5,393 nucleotides of DNA, from NCBI GenBank assembly GCA_012523155.1, contig JAAYJB010000429.1, positions 1 to 5,393 of the forward strand, read 5' to 3'. Below the pieces are notes generated by a model that had not been told where the DNA came from, did not search any database, and saw only the letters and a list, made by a program, of their open reading frames with translations. Each line of letters starts with the position of its first letter. Position 1 is the stretch's first letter. Position numbers and translations under genes: made by a program. Source of the stretch: Synergistaceae bacterium (GTDB lineage: Bacteria; Synergistota; Synergistia; Synergistales; Aminobacteriaceae). Of this stretch, positions 1 to 5,243 are shown piece after piece.

Positions 1-542
1 TCCTGAACCTTGTCCCCGAGGCGAGGGATCTTACCGTCATCATCAACGGAGTCAGCAAGGCCTTTGCCATGACCGGCTGGAGGATAGGCTATGCCCTCGG
101 TCCCTCGAGTATCATGGGATATCTCGGCGACTTCCAGGGGCACCTCACTTCGAACGCATGTTCCGTTGCCCAGTGGGCTTCCGTGGGGGCACTCAAGGAG
201 GCTGAACAGGACGTTCAGAAAATGCACGGGGCTTTTGAGAAGAGGCGGGACCTCATAGTGGAACTCATGAAGGACATTCCCTACATCTCTTTCACCGAGC
301 CCAACGGGGCGTTTTATGTCTGGTTCAGCGTCGAAAAAGTGCTCGGCAAATCATGGAACGGCCAGGTAATTACCGATGACATCACCCTCTGCAAAGTTCT
401 TCTCGAGTCAAAGTACGTCGCCCTTGTTCCCGGAAGCGCCTTCATGGCTGACGGAAATGTGCGCATTTCTTATTCCAATTCTGAAGAGGAAATCCGTGAA
501 GGGATGAAACGCTTCAAAGAATTTCTCGAAGAACTGAAATAG
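1..542 (+). CDS. Class I PLP-dependent aminotransferase, C-terminal part (aspartate aminotransferase-like), 5' truncated by window
   Basis: The reading frame is open from base 3 to the TAG stop at 540-542, so the gene begins upstream of the window. The visible 179 codons start just before the PLP-lysine signature: NGVSKAFAMTGWRIGY, with the Schiff-base lysine codon at 57-59. The class I motif S-K-x-x-x-M-x-G-W-R-x-G is intact. Further on come the GAFYVWF segment typical of the small domain and NVRISYS, whose arginine (codon 462-464) is the expected binder of the substrate alpha-carboxylate. These mark a cytosolic fold-type I aminotransferase of the aspartate aminotransferase subgroup, transferring an amino group between an amino acid and 2-oxoglutarate or another keto acid. 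Substrate specificity cannot be read from this part. An internal ATG at 69-71 (AMTGW) is not a real start, because it lies inside the active-site motif. The gene is convergent with the dehydrogenase and ends 15 bases before a large palindrome. Confidence 0.93.
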   Translation, partial: LNLVPEARDLTVIINGVSKAFAMTGWRIGYALGPSSIMGYLGDFQGHLTSNACSVAQWASVGALKEAEQDVQKMHGAFEKRRDLIVELMKDIPYISFTEPNGAFYVWFSVEKVLGKSWNGQVITDDITLCKVLLESKYVALVPGSAFMADGNVRISYSNSEEEIREGMKRFKEFLEELK

Positions 543-557
543 AAGCGGTTTCCCTGT

Positions 558-782
558 AAAAAAAGAGCCCTTCCCTGAGCGGCAAGCCCCTCGGAAGTTA
601 TGTTGAGAAAAATAAGCGAAGTCCCTGACTGGAATCGATCAGGGACTTATATTTCGGAGGAGATATTTCCTGTGTACAACAAATCTCCCAAAGTCAGTCT
701 ATTAGTGACTTTGTGAAACTTCGCACCCCCAAAATCAACACAACATCCGAGGGGCTTGCCTGAGCGGGAGGGCTCTTTTTTT
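558..782. repeat. Large imperfect palindrome (about 49-base arms) with nested hairpins between convergent genes
   Basis: The left arm (558-606) pairs with the right arm (735-782). It starts as A7/T7 and continues GAGCCCT/AGGGCTC, a mismatched patch at 572-582/759-768, CAAGCCCCTCGGA/TCCGAGGGGCTTG (583-595/746-758), then GTT/AAC and TGTTGA/TCAACA with two single mismatches. Inside, GCGAAGT (616-622) can pair with ACTTCGC (718-724). Within that are three local hairpins: 619-628/639-648, 659-664/683-688 and 689-696/706-713. The first competes with part of the GCGAAGT stem. The whole can fold as a long stem carrying a multi-branched head, in RNA on either strand or as a DNA cruciform. No flanking direct duplication and no transposase are seen. 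It may be a miniature inverted-repeat element, a terminator with an inserted segment, or a structured RNA. The structure is direct observation; the function is unknown. Confidence 0.85.
558..782. terminator. Probable bidirectional intrinsic terminator formed by the outer arms of the palindrome
   Basis: Each strand ends the palindrome with a GC-rich arm (AGGGCTC) followed by seven T: 776-782 on the plus strand for the aminotransferase transcript, and the complement of 558-564 on the minus strand for the dehydrogenase transcript. The TGA stop of the dehydrogenase (complement of 782-784) touches the T-run, so termination signals start directly after both genes. The stem closes over 128 internal bases, unusually long for an intrinsic terminator, so efficiency is uncertain. 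No better terminator is seen for either gene. Confidence 0.6.
672..716 (+). other. Possible 14-codon micro-ORF with strong ribosome site inside the palindrome
   Basis: A GGAGGAG ribosome-binding sequence (656-662) lies nine bases before a GTG that opens a 14-codon frame (VYNKSPKVSLLVTL) ending in TGA at 714-716. The GGAG of the ribosome site can pair with CTCC at 685-688, which would hide it in a hairpin whose loop holds the start codon. This resembles the layout of a regulated leader peptide, but nothing downstream on the same strand would be its target. It could equally be chance, or a scrap of a decayed gene. No known peptide is recognised. Confidence 0.15.
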
Positions 783-1762
783 CAGCCTTGAAAAGACTGG
801 GGGTTCACAAGATCCGTAGGCCTTTTCCCCTCCAGGCCGGCGAGAAGGTTTTCCGCCGCTTTTCGTGCCATACCTTCTCTCGCTTTCACTGTTGCGCTTC
901 CCAAGTGAGGAAGCGTGGTGACATTCTTCAGTGAAAGAAGCGGTTCATCGAGAGGCACAGGCTCCCGGTCGAAAACATCCAGGCCTGCACCCCAGATCCA
1001 TTTTTCGGAACAGGCCCTGAAGAGAGCCTTCTGATCCACAACCGGCCCCCTTGAGGTGTTGATCAGGATGGCAGTCTTCTTCATCATCCTAAGTTCCCGT
1101 TCACCGATAAGGCCTTTCGTCTCCCCGCTCAGCGGGCAGTGAAGGGAAACGAAGTCACTCTGCTTAAGCAGTTCCTCCAGGGAGACCTGTTGTGCACCGA
1201 ACTCTTTCTCAGCTTCGGGACGGGGGGACCTGTTATAGAAAAGGATATCCATGGAAAATCCCCTGGCCCTTTTCGCGACGGCATGACCGATCTTCCCCAT
1301 ACCCACGATTCCCATTACCGATCCAGAGACATCCTGTCCCAGAAGAAGATCGGGGTGCCATGTGATCCATTCACCAGATCGAAGAAATTCGTTCGCTTCC
1401 ACTACCCGCCTTGCCGCTGCGAGTACGAGAGTAAAAGCTATATCAGCGGTAGCGTTCGTGAGAACGTCGGGTGTGTTCGTAATAAGAATTCCTCTCCTGG
1501 TAGCCGCATCAACATCGATATTATCGTATCCGACAGCGTAGTTGCTCACGACTTTCAGATTCGGGGACCGGGACAGCAGTTCCTCGTCTATCCTGTCGGA
1601 AAGCGTGCAGAGAAGTCCATCCGCGCCCGATGCCTTCTCAAGAAGGATCTCCCTGTCGACAGGCCCCACCTTCTCCCATACCTCGAAATCCGCCCGGCCG
1701 GGCAGGAGAGAGAGCCCTGTATCCTGGATCCTTCGGGTAACATATACTTTGGGCAGCGTCAT
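782..1762 (-). CDS. D-2-hydroxyacid dehydrogenase, glyoxylate/hydroxypyruvate reductase type
   Basis: This 326-residue cytosolic enzyme of the D-isomer 2-hydroxyacid dehydrogenase family has the usual full length. Residues 1-100 and about 295-326 form the substrate domain, with NYAVGYDNIDVDAATRRGI near 74-92. The middle is the Rossmann domain with GMGKIG at 154-159. The catalytic set is complete: Arg238 in NTSRGPVVD, Glu267 in FDREP and His286 in LPHLGSAT. The family reduces 2-keto acids to D-2-hydroxyacids; overall similarity points to glyoxylate or hydroxypyruvate reductase (GyaR/GhrB-like, D-glycerate dehydrogenase). After the second Rossmann strand, FYNRSPRP carries Arg178 rather than an acidic residue, suggesting preference for NADP(H). 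The ATG start has AGGAGGG about seven bases upstream. It lies 62 bases downstream of frr on the same strand, so it may be the last gene of the translation cluster, though hairpins intervene. The exact substrate is inferred. Confidence 0.93.
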   Translation of the reverse strand: MTLPKVYVTRRIQDTGLSLLPGRADFEVWEKVGPVDREILLEKASGADGLLCTLSDRIDEELLSRSPNLKVVSNYAVGYDNIDVDAATRRGILITNTPDVLTNATADIAFTLVLAAARRVVEANEFLRSGEWITWHPDLLLGQDVSGSVMGIVGMGKIGHAVAKRARGFSMDILFYNRSPRPEAEKEFGAQQVSLEELLKQSDFVSLHCPLSGETKGLIGERELRMMKKTAILINTSRGPVVDQKALFRACSEKWIWGAGLDVFDREPVPLDEPLLSLKNVTTLPHLGSATVKAREGMARKAAENLLAGLEGKRPTDLVNPQSFQG

Positions 1763-1782
1763 TGTTTTCCCTCCTTCAACAA

Positions 1783-1807
1783 GGGGGCGGGGAATTTCCC
1801 CGCCCCC
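1783..1807 (-). terminator. GC-rich perfect hairpin between frr and the dehydrogenase gene; weak terminator or processing site
   Basis: GGGGGCGGGG (1783-1792) and CCCCGCCCCC (1798-1807) form a perfect 10-base-pair stem with a five-base loop. On the minus strand, the direction of frr, the stem is followed by TTGTTG rather than a true T-run, so it is a poor intrinsic terminator and may instead be an mRNA stability or processing element. It sits 17 bases past the frr stop and about 20 bases before the dehydrogenase start. Confidence 0.5.
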
Positions 1808-1815
1808 CGGACGAA

Positions 1816-1836
1816 ATGGAGGATTTACTCCTCCAT
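1816..1836 (-). repeat. Perfect hairpin spanning the frr stop codon
   Basis: ATGGAGGA (1816-1823) and TCCTCCAT (1829-1836) are exact inverted copies separated by five bases. The frr TAA (complement of 1825-1827) lies in the loop. On the minus-strand mRNA the upstream arm encodes the last frr residues (MEE). With the GC-rich hairpin just downstream it makes two tandem stem-loops at the end of frr. Confidence 0.6.
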
Positions 1837-2382
1837 GATCTCCTTTTCCTTTGCTTTCAGCGTCTCGTCCACTTTTTTGATGAACTCGTCAGTTATATCC
1901 TGAACATCCTTGGTGAACTTCTTCAAATCATCTTCGCTGATATCAGAGTTTTTCTCCATCTTTTTGAGAGTCTCATTCGCATCCCGCCGTAAGTTTCTCA
2001 GAGCGATCCTGCTCTCCTCGGCATATTTGCCGACCAGTTTTGTCAGCTCAACACGGCGCTCTCTCGTAAGCTCCGGGAGGTTGACCCGTATGACTTCTCC
2101 GTCGTTTTGTGGGGTCACTCCCAGCGAGGATGCCAGGATCGCCTTCTCAACAAGCTTCATGGAGGCTTTATCATAAGGCGTGATCGCAATCTGCCGTCCT
2201 TCGGGAATTGAAATAGTGGCTACCTGCTTTATGGGCGTCGGCGCACCGTAATAATCTACCTTGATGTCGCTCACAAGTCCCGGATGAGCTCTGCCCGTAC
2301 GAATGGCGAGAAATTCGCCCTTGAGGTGCTCAATGACCTTTTCCATGCGTTCTCTCAGTGTCTTCAGCTCGTTTTTCGGCAT
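1825..2382 (-). CDS. frr: Ribosome recycling factor (RRF)
   Basis: The 185-residue product has exactly the typical RRF length. It splits post-termination ribosomes together with EF-G after peptide release. The N-terminal helix (about 1-28) leads into IRTGRAHPGLVSDIKVDYYGAPTPIKQVATISIPEGRQI (27-64), the family's most conserved region. Domain II and the long C-terminal helices follow, with NLPELTRERRVELTKLVGKYAEESRIALRNLRRDAN (101-136), including the conserved Arg129/Arg132 area of the tRNA-like helix bundle. The ATG at 2382 is chosen over an in-frame ATG at 2466 because it starts with the family N-terminus and has AGGAGG (2391-2396) eight bases away; the longer form would overlap the end of pyrH and add 28 unrelated residues. 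It sits 70 bases after pyrH in the conserved rpsB-tsf-pyrH-frr order and is probably co-transcribed with pyrH. Confidence 0.98.
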   Translation of the reverse strand: MPKNELKTLRERMEKVIEHLKGEFLAIRTGRAHPGLVSDIKVDYYGAPTPIKQVATISIPEGRQIAITPYDKASMKLVEKAILASSLGVTPQNDGEVIRVNLPELTRERRVELTKLVGKYAEESRIALRNLRRDANETLKKMEKNSDISEDDLKKFTKDVQDITDEFIKKVDETLKAKEKEIMEE

Positions 2383-2452
2383 CCTGGATTCCTCCTGTTT
2401 AAAAGAAGTTGAGCGGCGTCTGCAAACATGAAAAAGCTCTTTTGCTTTCAGC

Positions 2453-3163
2453 TCACCCTGAAACAATTGTTCCCGTATCTTTGTCGTTTAAAAGAAAATT
2501 CGTCATGTTCCCTTTTTGAAGGATGTTCAAAACAACAATAGGAATTGCATTTTCCATGCAAAGAGAAAATGCGGCCGCATCCATAACTTCGAACTGGCTC
2601 TGCAGGGCATCCATGTATGTAAGGCGGTGCAGGAGCACAGCGTCCGGATGCTTCTTGGGATCTGCATTATATATACCATCTACCTTGGTAGCTTTCAACA
2701 GGCAATCTGCTTCCATCTCCGCCGCCCTGAGCGCTGCAGCCGTATCTGTGGAAAAATACGGGGAACCCGTCCCGGCGGCAAAAATGACAACGCGCCCTTT
2801 TTCGAGGTGTCTCAGGGCTCTTCTCCTGATGTAGGGTTCAGCCATCTGCCGCATTTCTATAGCTGTCTGCACTCTCGTGGGAACACCGTACTTTTCCAGC
2901 ACGTCCTGAAGGCAAAGAGCATTCATCACCGTGGCAAGCATACCCATATAATCGCCCTGGGCACGTTCGACTCCCAGTTTCTCCAGTTCCCTGCCGCGGA
3001 GCATGTTTCCACCGCCGACAACCATTGCGACCTGGATACCTCCCTGGACCACCTCGACGATTTCTTCTCCTATTCGTCTGATCGCTTCAAAATCGAAGCC
3101 GAATCCTCCGGATCCCGCAAGCACTTCGCCTGAAAGTTTCAGAAGAACTCTTTTAAAACGCAT
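2453..3163 (-). CDS. pyrH: UMP kinase
   Basis: This bacterial UMP kinase of the amino acid kinase fold phosphorylates UMP to UDP with ATP in pyrimidine nucleotide synthesis; the family works as a cytosolic homohexamer, activated by GTP and inhibited by UTP. The 236-residue length is typical. Visible motifs in order are KLSGE at 9-13 (phosphate-binding lysine), GGGNMLRG at 50-57, [16 protein letters not shown] at 71-86 (UMP-binding region), [17 protein letters not shown] at 131-147 (nucleotide loop) and [15 protein letters not shown] at 157-171. The ATG start has GGAGG about seven bases upstream. It lies 81 bases downstream of tsf, but a clear intrinsic terminator stands in that gap, so its expression probably depends on read-through. 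No convincing separate promoter is seen in the gap. It is followed by frr as in many bacteria. Confidence 0.98.
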   Translation of the reverse strand: MRFKRVLLKLSGEVLAGSGGFGFDFEAIRRIGEEIVEVVQGGIQVAMVVGGGNMLRGRELEKLGVERAQGDYMGMLATVMNALCLQDVLEKYGVPTRVQTAIEMRQMAEPYIRRRALRHLEKGRVVIFAAGTGSPYFSTDTAAALRAAEMEADCLLKATKVDGIYNADPKKHPDAVLLHRLTYMDALQSQFEVMDAAAFSLCMENAIPIVVLNILQKGNMTNFLLNDKDTGTIVSG

Positions 3164-3202
3164 GCTTATCCTCCCTCTGCTTCAATGAACGGAAAAAGGC
3201 AC

Positions 3203-3229
3203 AAAAAAGGCGAGGCCTTTCGCCCCGCC
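3203..3229 (-). terminator. Intrinsic terminator (attenuating) between tsf and pyrH
   Basis: Read on the minus strand, GGCGGGGC (complement of 3222-3229) pairs with GCCTCGCC (complement of 3209-3216) through eight pairs including one G-U, with loop GAAAG. Six T follow (complement of 3203-3208). It lies 15 bases after the tsf stop. This is a textbook factor-independent terminator inside a conserved operon, so it likely lowers pyrH-frr expression relative to rpsB-tsf. Confidence 0.82.
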
Positions 3230-3244
3230 AATTATGCATTTTCT

Positions 3245-3838
3245 TCAGTCCCCGATCGAGAAACGTGAAAAGCGCCGGACAACGATGTTTTCGCCGAGTT
3301 TTGCGATCGTATCCACAACGATGTCCTTGATCTTCTTGTCTCCGTCCCGGATCCATGCCTGCTCAAGAAGACAGTTGACTTCGTAGAACTTGTTGATCTT
3401 CCCGTCAGCTATTTTATCCACGATATTCGCGGGTTTCCCTTCTTCAATAGCCTGCTGTCTATAGATCTCCCGCTCGCGCTCAAGAACTTCGCCAGTGACC
3501 TCTTCAGGTGAGAGAAACTGGGGAGCTGCAGCGGCTATCTGCATGCAGATCTCGTGACCAAGGGTCTGGAACTCGTCTGTTTTTGCAACGAAATCTGTCT
3601 CGCAGTTCAGCTCCAGGAGGGCGCCTATCTTTCCGTTTGTATGGATATACGAGAATACCCTGCCGTCCGCTGCAGTTCTGGAAGACTTTTTGGCCGCCTT
3701 GGCGAGCCCTTTTTCGCGGAGGTAGTCGATGGATTTTTCAACGTCCCCGTTGTTCTCTGCAAGGGCATTTTTGCAGTCCATCATTCCCGCGCCTGTTCTT
3801 TCGCGAAGTTCCTTGACAGCGCTGGCGCTAATTTCCAT
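3245..3838 (-). CDS. tsf: Translation elongation factor Ts (EF-Ts), short form
   Basis: EF-Ts is the guanine-nucleotide exchange factor that releases GDP from EF-Tu. The N-terminal UBA-like domain is clear (SAVKELRERTGAGMMDCKNAL, 6-26, then DVEKSIDYLREKGL, 32-45). The core follows with ELNCETDFVAKTDEF (76-90), whose TDFV (81-84) is the conserved EF-Tu-contacting motif. At 197 residues it is about 85 shorter than the E. coli protein: it holds a single core subdomain, as in Thermus-type EF-Ts, and ends in IVVRRFSRFSIGD. In Thermus the short form works as a dimer; the same is inferred here. The ATG start has GGGAGG about nine bases upstream. It begins 16 bases after the rpsB stop, so the two are clearly co-transcribed. 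A terminator follows the gene. Confidence 0.98.
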   Translation of the reverse strand: MEISASAVKELRERTGAGMMDCKNALAENNGDVEKSIDYLREKGLAKAAKKSSRTAADGRVFSYIHTNGKIGALLELNCETDFVAKTDEFQTLGHEICMQIAAAAPQFLSPEEVTGEVLEREREIYRQQAIEEGKPANIVDKIADGKINKFYEVNCLLEQAWIRDGDKKIKDIVVDTIAKLGENIVVRRFSRFSIGD

Positions 3839-3854
3839 TCTTCATTGCCTCCCT

Positions 3855-4685
3855 TTATTTCTTAAGCTTCGTTTTCTGATCGTCTTCAGAACTGTCGTAT
3901 GTCTCGTGAAGACGCTCCTTAACTTCGATGATATCGTCATCAGTGACATCCACGGGCTCACCCGGTTCCTCTTCCTGGGCAAGAACCTGGGCGTCCGCGT
4001 CCTCGCCCTGCCGCCCTTCGATGAAGGCGTCGGCCATGAGTCCGGTTATGAGTTTTATGGCACGAATGGCGTCGTCGTTCCCGGGGATGGGGAAGTCAAT
4101 GACTTCAGGGTCACAGTTGGTATCTACAATAGAGATAACAGGCACTCCAAGCTTTCTAGCCTCGAGCACTGCATTTTCTTCTCTTCTGGGGTCGATGAGG
4201 AAAATCGCATCGGGGATTGCCTTCATGTTGGTAATACCCTTGAGATACTTTTCCAGCTTTCCGAGTTCTTTCCTGAGCAGTGCGACTTCTTTCTTCGGAA
4301 GATCAGACCAGTTGCCCTCGTTTTCCATCTTCCGAAGTTCCACCATGCGGGATACACGTTTCCTGATCGTGGGGAAATTCGTCATGAGGCCGCCCAGCCA
4401 TCTCTGGTTGATGTAGAACTGACCGCAGCGCTCGGCTTCTTCCTTGATCGTGTCCTGGGCCTGACGTTTCGTCCCGACGAAAAGAAGCGAACCGTTGTTT
4501 CGTGCCACTTCACGGATGTAATCGTAAGCTTTCTCAAGTCCCCGCACTGTCTTCTGCAGGTCGATGATGTACACGCCGTTCCGCTCCGTGAAGATGAACG
4601 GCTTCATCTTCGGGTTCCACCTGCGCGTCTGGTGTCCGAAGTGCACACCGCATTCCAAAAGCTGTTTCATACTGACAACTGCCAC
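3855..4685 (-). CDS. rpsB: 30S ribosomal protein S2
   Basis: S2 is a late-assembling small-subunit protein that also holds S1 on the ribosome. The N-terminus [30 protein letters not shown] is the family hallmark. Further conserved blocks are [10 protein letters not shown] (37-46), [10 protein letters not shown] (68-77), [11 protein letters not shown] (94-104), [12 protein letters not shown] (158-169) and [24 protein letters not shown] (187-210). The start is GTG (complement of 4683-4685), not ATG; AGGAGGGG (complement of 4691-4698) sits directly before it and the residues ahead of the internal ATG fit the family. At 276 residues it is longer than E. coli S2 (241) because of an acidic, probably disordered tail rich in Glu and Asp from about 228, ending in basic KLKK. 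It is first in the cluster, behind a strong promoter and a structured leader, and likely autoregulated. Confidence 0.98.
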   Translation of the reverse strand: MAVVSMKQLLECGVHFGHQTRRWNPKMKPFIFTERNGVYIIDLQKTVRGLEKAYDYIREVARNNGSLLFVGTKRQAQDTIKEEAERCGQFYINQRWLGGLMTNFPTIRKRVSRMVELRKMENEGNWSDLPKKEVALLRKELGKLEKYLKGITNMKAIPDAIFLIDPRREENAVLEARKLGVPVISIVDTNCDPEVIDFPIPGNDDAIRAIKLITGLMADAFIEGRQGEDADAQVLAQEEEPGEPVDVTDDDIIEVKERLHETYDSSEDDQKTKLKK

Positions 4686-4717
4686 AATAACCCCTCCTGA
4701 TATTTGGTTTTTCCCTC

Positions 4718-4786
4718 CATAAGCTTCTTTTGAGACAGGGACTGTACCTTTCTCGGCACAGCACCTCCCAGCCCCATCCGCTTATG
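4718..4786 (-). promoter_or_regulatory. Structured 5' leader of rpsB-tsf, candidate S2-responsive element
   Basis: On the minus-strand mRNA an outer seven-pair stem (CATAAGC, complement of 4780-4786, with GCTTATG, complement of 4718-4724) encloses an inner stem-loop. The inner part has GGGA/TCCC (complements of 4766-4769 and 4738-4741), a four-base bulge GGTG, then CTGTGCC/GGTACAG (complements of 4755-4761 and 4742-4748) around loop GAGAAA. A GGAGGG stretch follows the outer stem, about 30 bases before the real ribosome site. S2 is known to repress its own operon through the rpsB leader in some bacteria. A like role here is inferred from position and structure. Confidence 0.55.
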
Positions 4787-4806
4787 TGTGTAATGAGGAC
4801 CGAAAG

Positions 4807-4836
4807 AGTATACCACAACCACAGGTTGACCTTCAA
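4807..4836 (-). promoter_or_regulatory. Promoter of the rpsB-tsf(-pyrH-frr) operon
   Basis: Read on the minus strand, TTGAAG (complement of 4831-4836) and TATACT (complement of 4807-4812) are spaced by 18 bases. A TGG just before the -10 gives an extended -10 (TGGTATACT). The transcript would start near 4800, leaving a leader of about 115 bases before the GTG of rpsB. The -35 box overlaps that of the divergent repressor promoter by one base. Confidence 0.75.
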
Positions 4837-4854
4837 CTGCTGAAGAAGTACCAT
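4826..4854 (+). promoter_or_regulatory. Probable promoter of the CsoR-family repressor gene
   Basis: TTGACC (4826-4831) and TACCAT (4849-4854) are separated by 17 bases; the -35 is good and the -10 moderate. Transcription would begin near 4861, within the inverted repeat at 4854-4874. An alternative -10 is TATAGA (4871-4876), but it lacks a matching -35. Confidence 0.45.
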
Positions 4855-4874
4855 ATACCCCGTATTTCGGTATA
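4854..4874. promoter_or_regulatory. Candidate operator of the CsoR-family repressor (autoregulation)
   Basis: TATACC (4854-4859) and GGTATA (4869-4874) are exact inverted arms separated by nine bases. CsoR, RcnR and FrmR operators are typically TA-rich ends flanking C/G runs (TACCC...GGGTA style), and the left half here reads ATACCCC. The site lies across the expected transcription start of the repressor gene and roughly 20 bases from the -35 box of rpsB, so bound repressor would block its own gene and might influence the other. The binding itself is inferred. Confidence 0.55.
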
Positions 4875-4902
4875 GAAAAAAACGACAGGGGGCATAAAAA
4901 GA

Positions 4903-5223
4903 ATGGCGAAGGATTCGCTTATCGAACGTCTTGAAAACCTTCCCCAAGACAGAAAGGCGATGCTCAATAGACTACGTAGGGTTGAAGGACAGCTAAGGGG
5001 TATCCAGAGGATGATTATCGAAGAAAAACCCTGCTACGATATCCTTCTTCAGCTTTCCGCAGCAAGAAAGGCAATGCAAAAAGCATGCATCGAGATTCTG
5101 AAGAACTACCTCCAGAGATGTGTTCACGAAGCAAAATCCCCTGATTTCGAAAACCTGGAAAAACTTATAGGGGCGCTTATCGAGATATCTCCCAGCAAGA
5201 TGGATGATCAAGAGAAAGAATAA
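4903..5223 (+). CDS. CsoR/RcnR/FrmR-family (DUF156) transcriptional repressor, CstR-like Cys-Tyr-Cys sensor site
   Basis: This 106-residue all-helical DNA-binding protein belongs to the metal-sensitive/thiol-sensing repressor family, whose members work as tetramers. The first-helix signature RLRRVEGQLRGIQRMI is at 23-38 and PCYDILLQLSAARKAM at 43-58. The family sensor positions are Cys44, then +25 and +29. Here these are Cys44, Tyr69 and Cys73 (NYLQRC). Copper-sensing CsoR has His at +25, and formaldehyde-sensing FrmR and cobalt/nickel-sensing RcnR also have His there; CstR, the persulfide sensor, keeps only the two cysteines. So copper sensing is unlikely and persulfide or other thiol chemistry is more plausible. 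An extra Cys62 is present. The ATG has AGGGGG (4887-4892) ten bases upstream. It is divergent from rpsB behind a putative operator and ends in tandem stops (TAATAA). No target gene lies in the window. Confidence 0.93.
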   Translation: MAKDSLIERLENLPQDRKAMLNRLRRVEGQLRGIQRMIIEEKPCYDILLQLSAARKAMQKACIEILKNYLQRCVHEAKSPDFENLEKLIGALIEISPSKMDDQEKE

Positions 5224-5243
5224 TAAAAGCAGCTGCCTGCGGG
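5219..5243 (-). terminator. Probable ffs terminator: end stem followed by T-rich run
   Basis: The 3' arm of the 18-pair terminal stem (complement of 5226-5243) is followed on the minus strand by TTTTATTATT (complement of 5219-5228), which overlaps the stop codons of the convergent repressor gene. The T-run is interrupted, so strength is uncertain. No separate terminator with a T-run is seen for the repressor transcript, which would run into the antisense of ffs. Confidence 0.45.

Noticed and set aside
558..782. Intact insertion sequence at the palindrome
   Set aside because: No transposase fits in 225 bases, and no target-site duplication was seen at either edge.
1139..1903. Open frame of 254 codons on the plus strand over the dehydrogenase gene
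   Set aside because: The minus strand carries a complete enzyme with all catalytic residues; the antisense product has no recognisable domain.
2383..2452. Weak stem (GAAAGC/GCTTTT) just after the pyrH stop on the minus strand
   Set aside because: The stem is short and AT-rich with no GC clamp; too weak to call a terminator inside pyrH-frr.
2383..2466. 28-codon upstream extension of frr overlapping the end of pyrH
   Set aside because: The extension is unlike RRF, and the downstream ATG has a perfect ribosome site and gives the canonical 185 residues.
3729..4700. Open frame of 323 codons on the plus strand, antisense to rpsB and the start of tsf
   Set aside because: It lies opposite highly conserved ribosomal genes, has no family motifs and no ribosome site, and is a frame shadow of rpsB codon use.
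4534..4947. Minus-strand frame crossing the rpsB leader and 5' end
   Set aside because: It overlaps rpsB in another frame and begins within the divergent repressor gene; the leader and promoter explain this stretch better.
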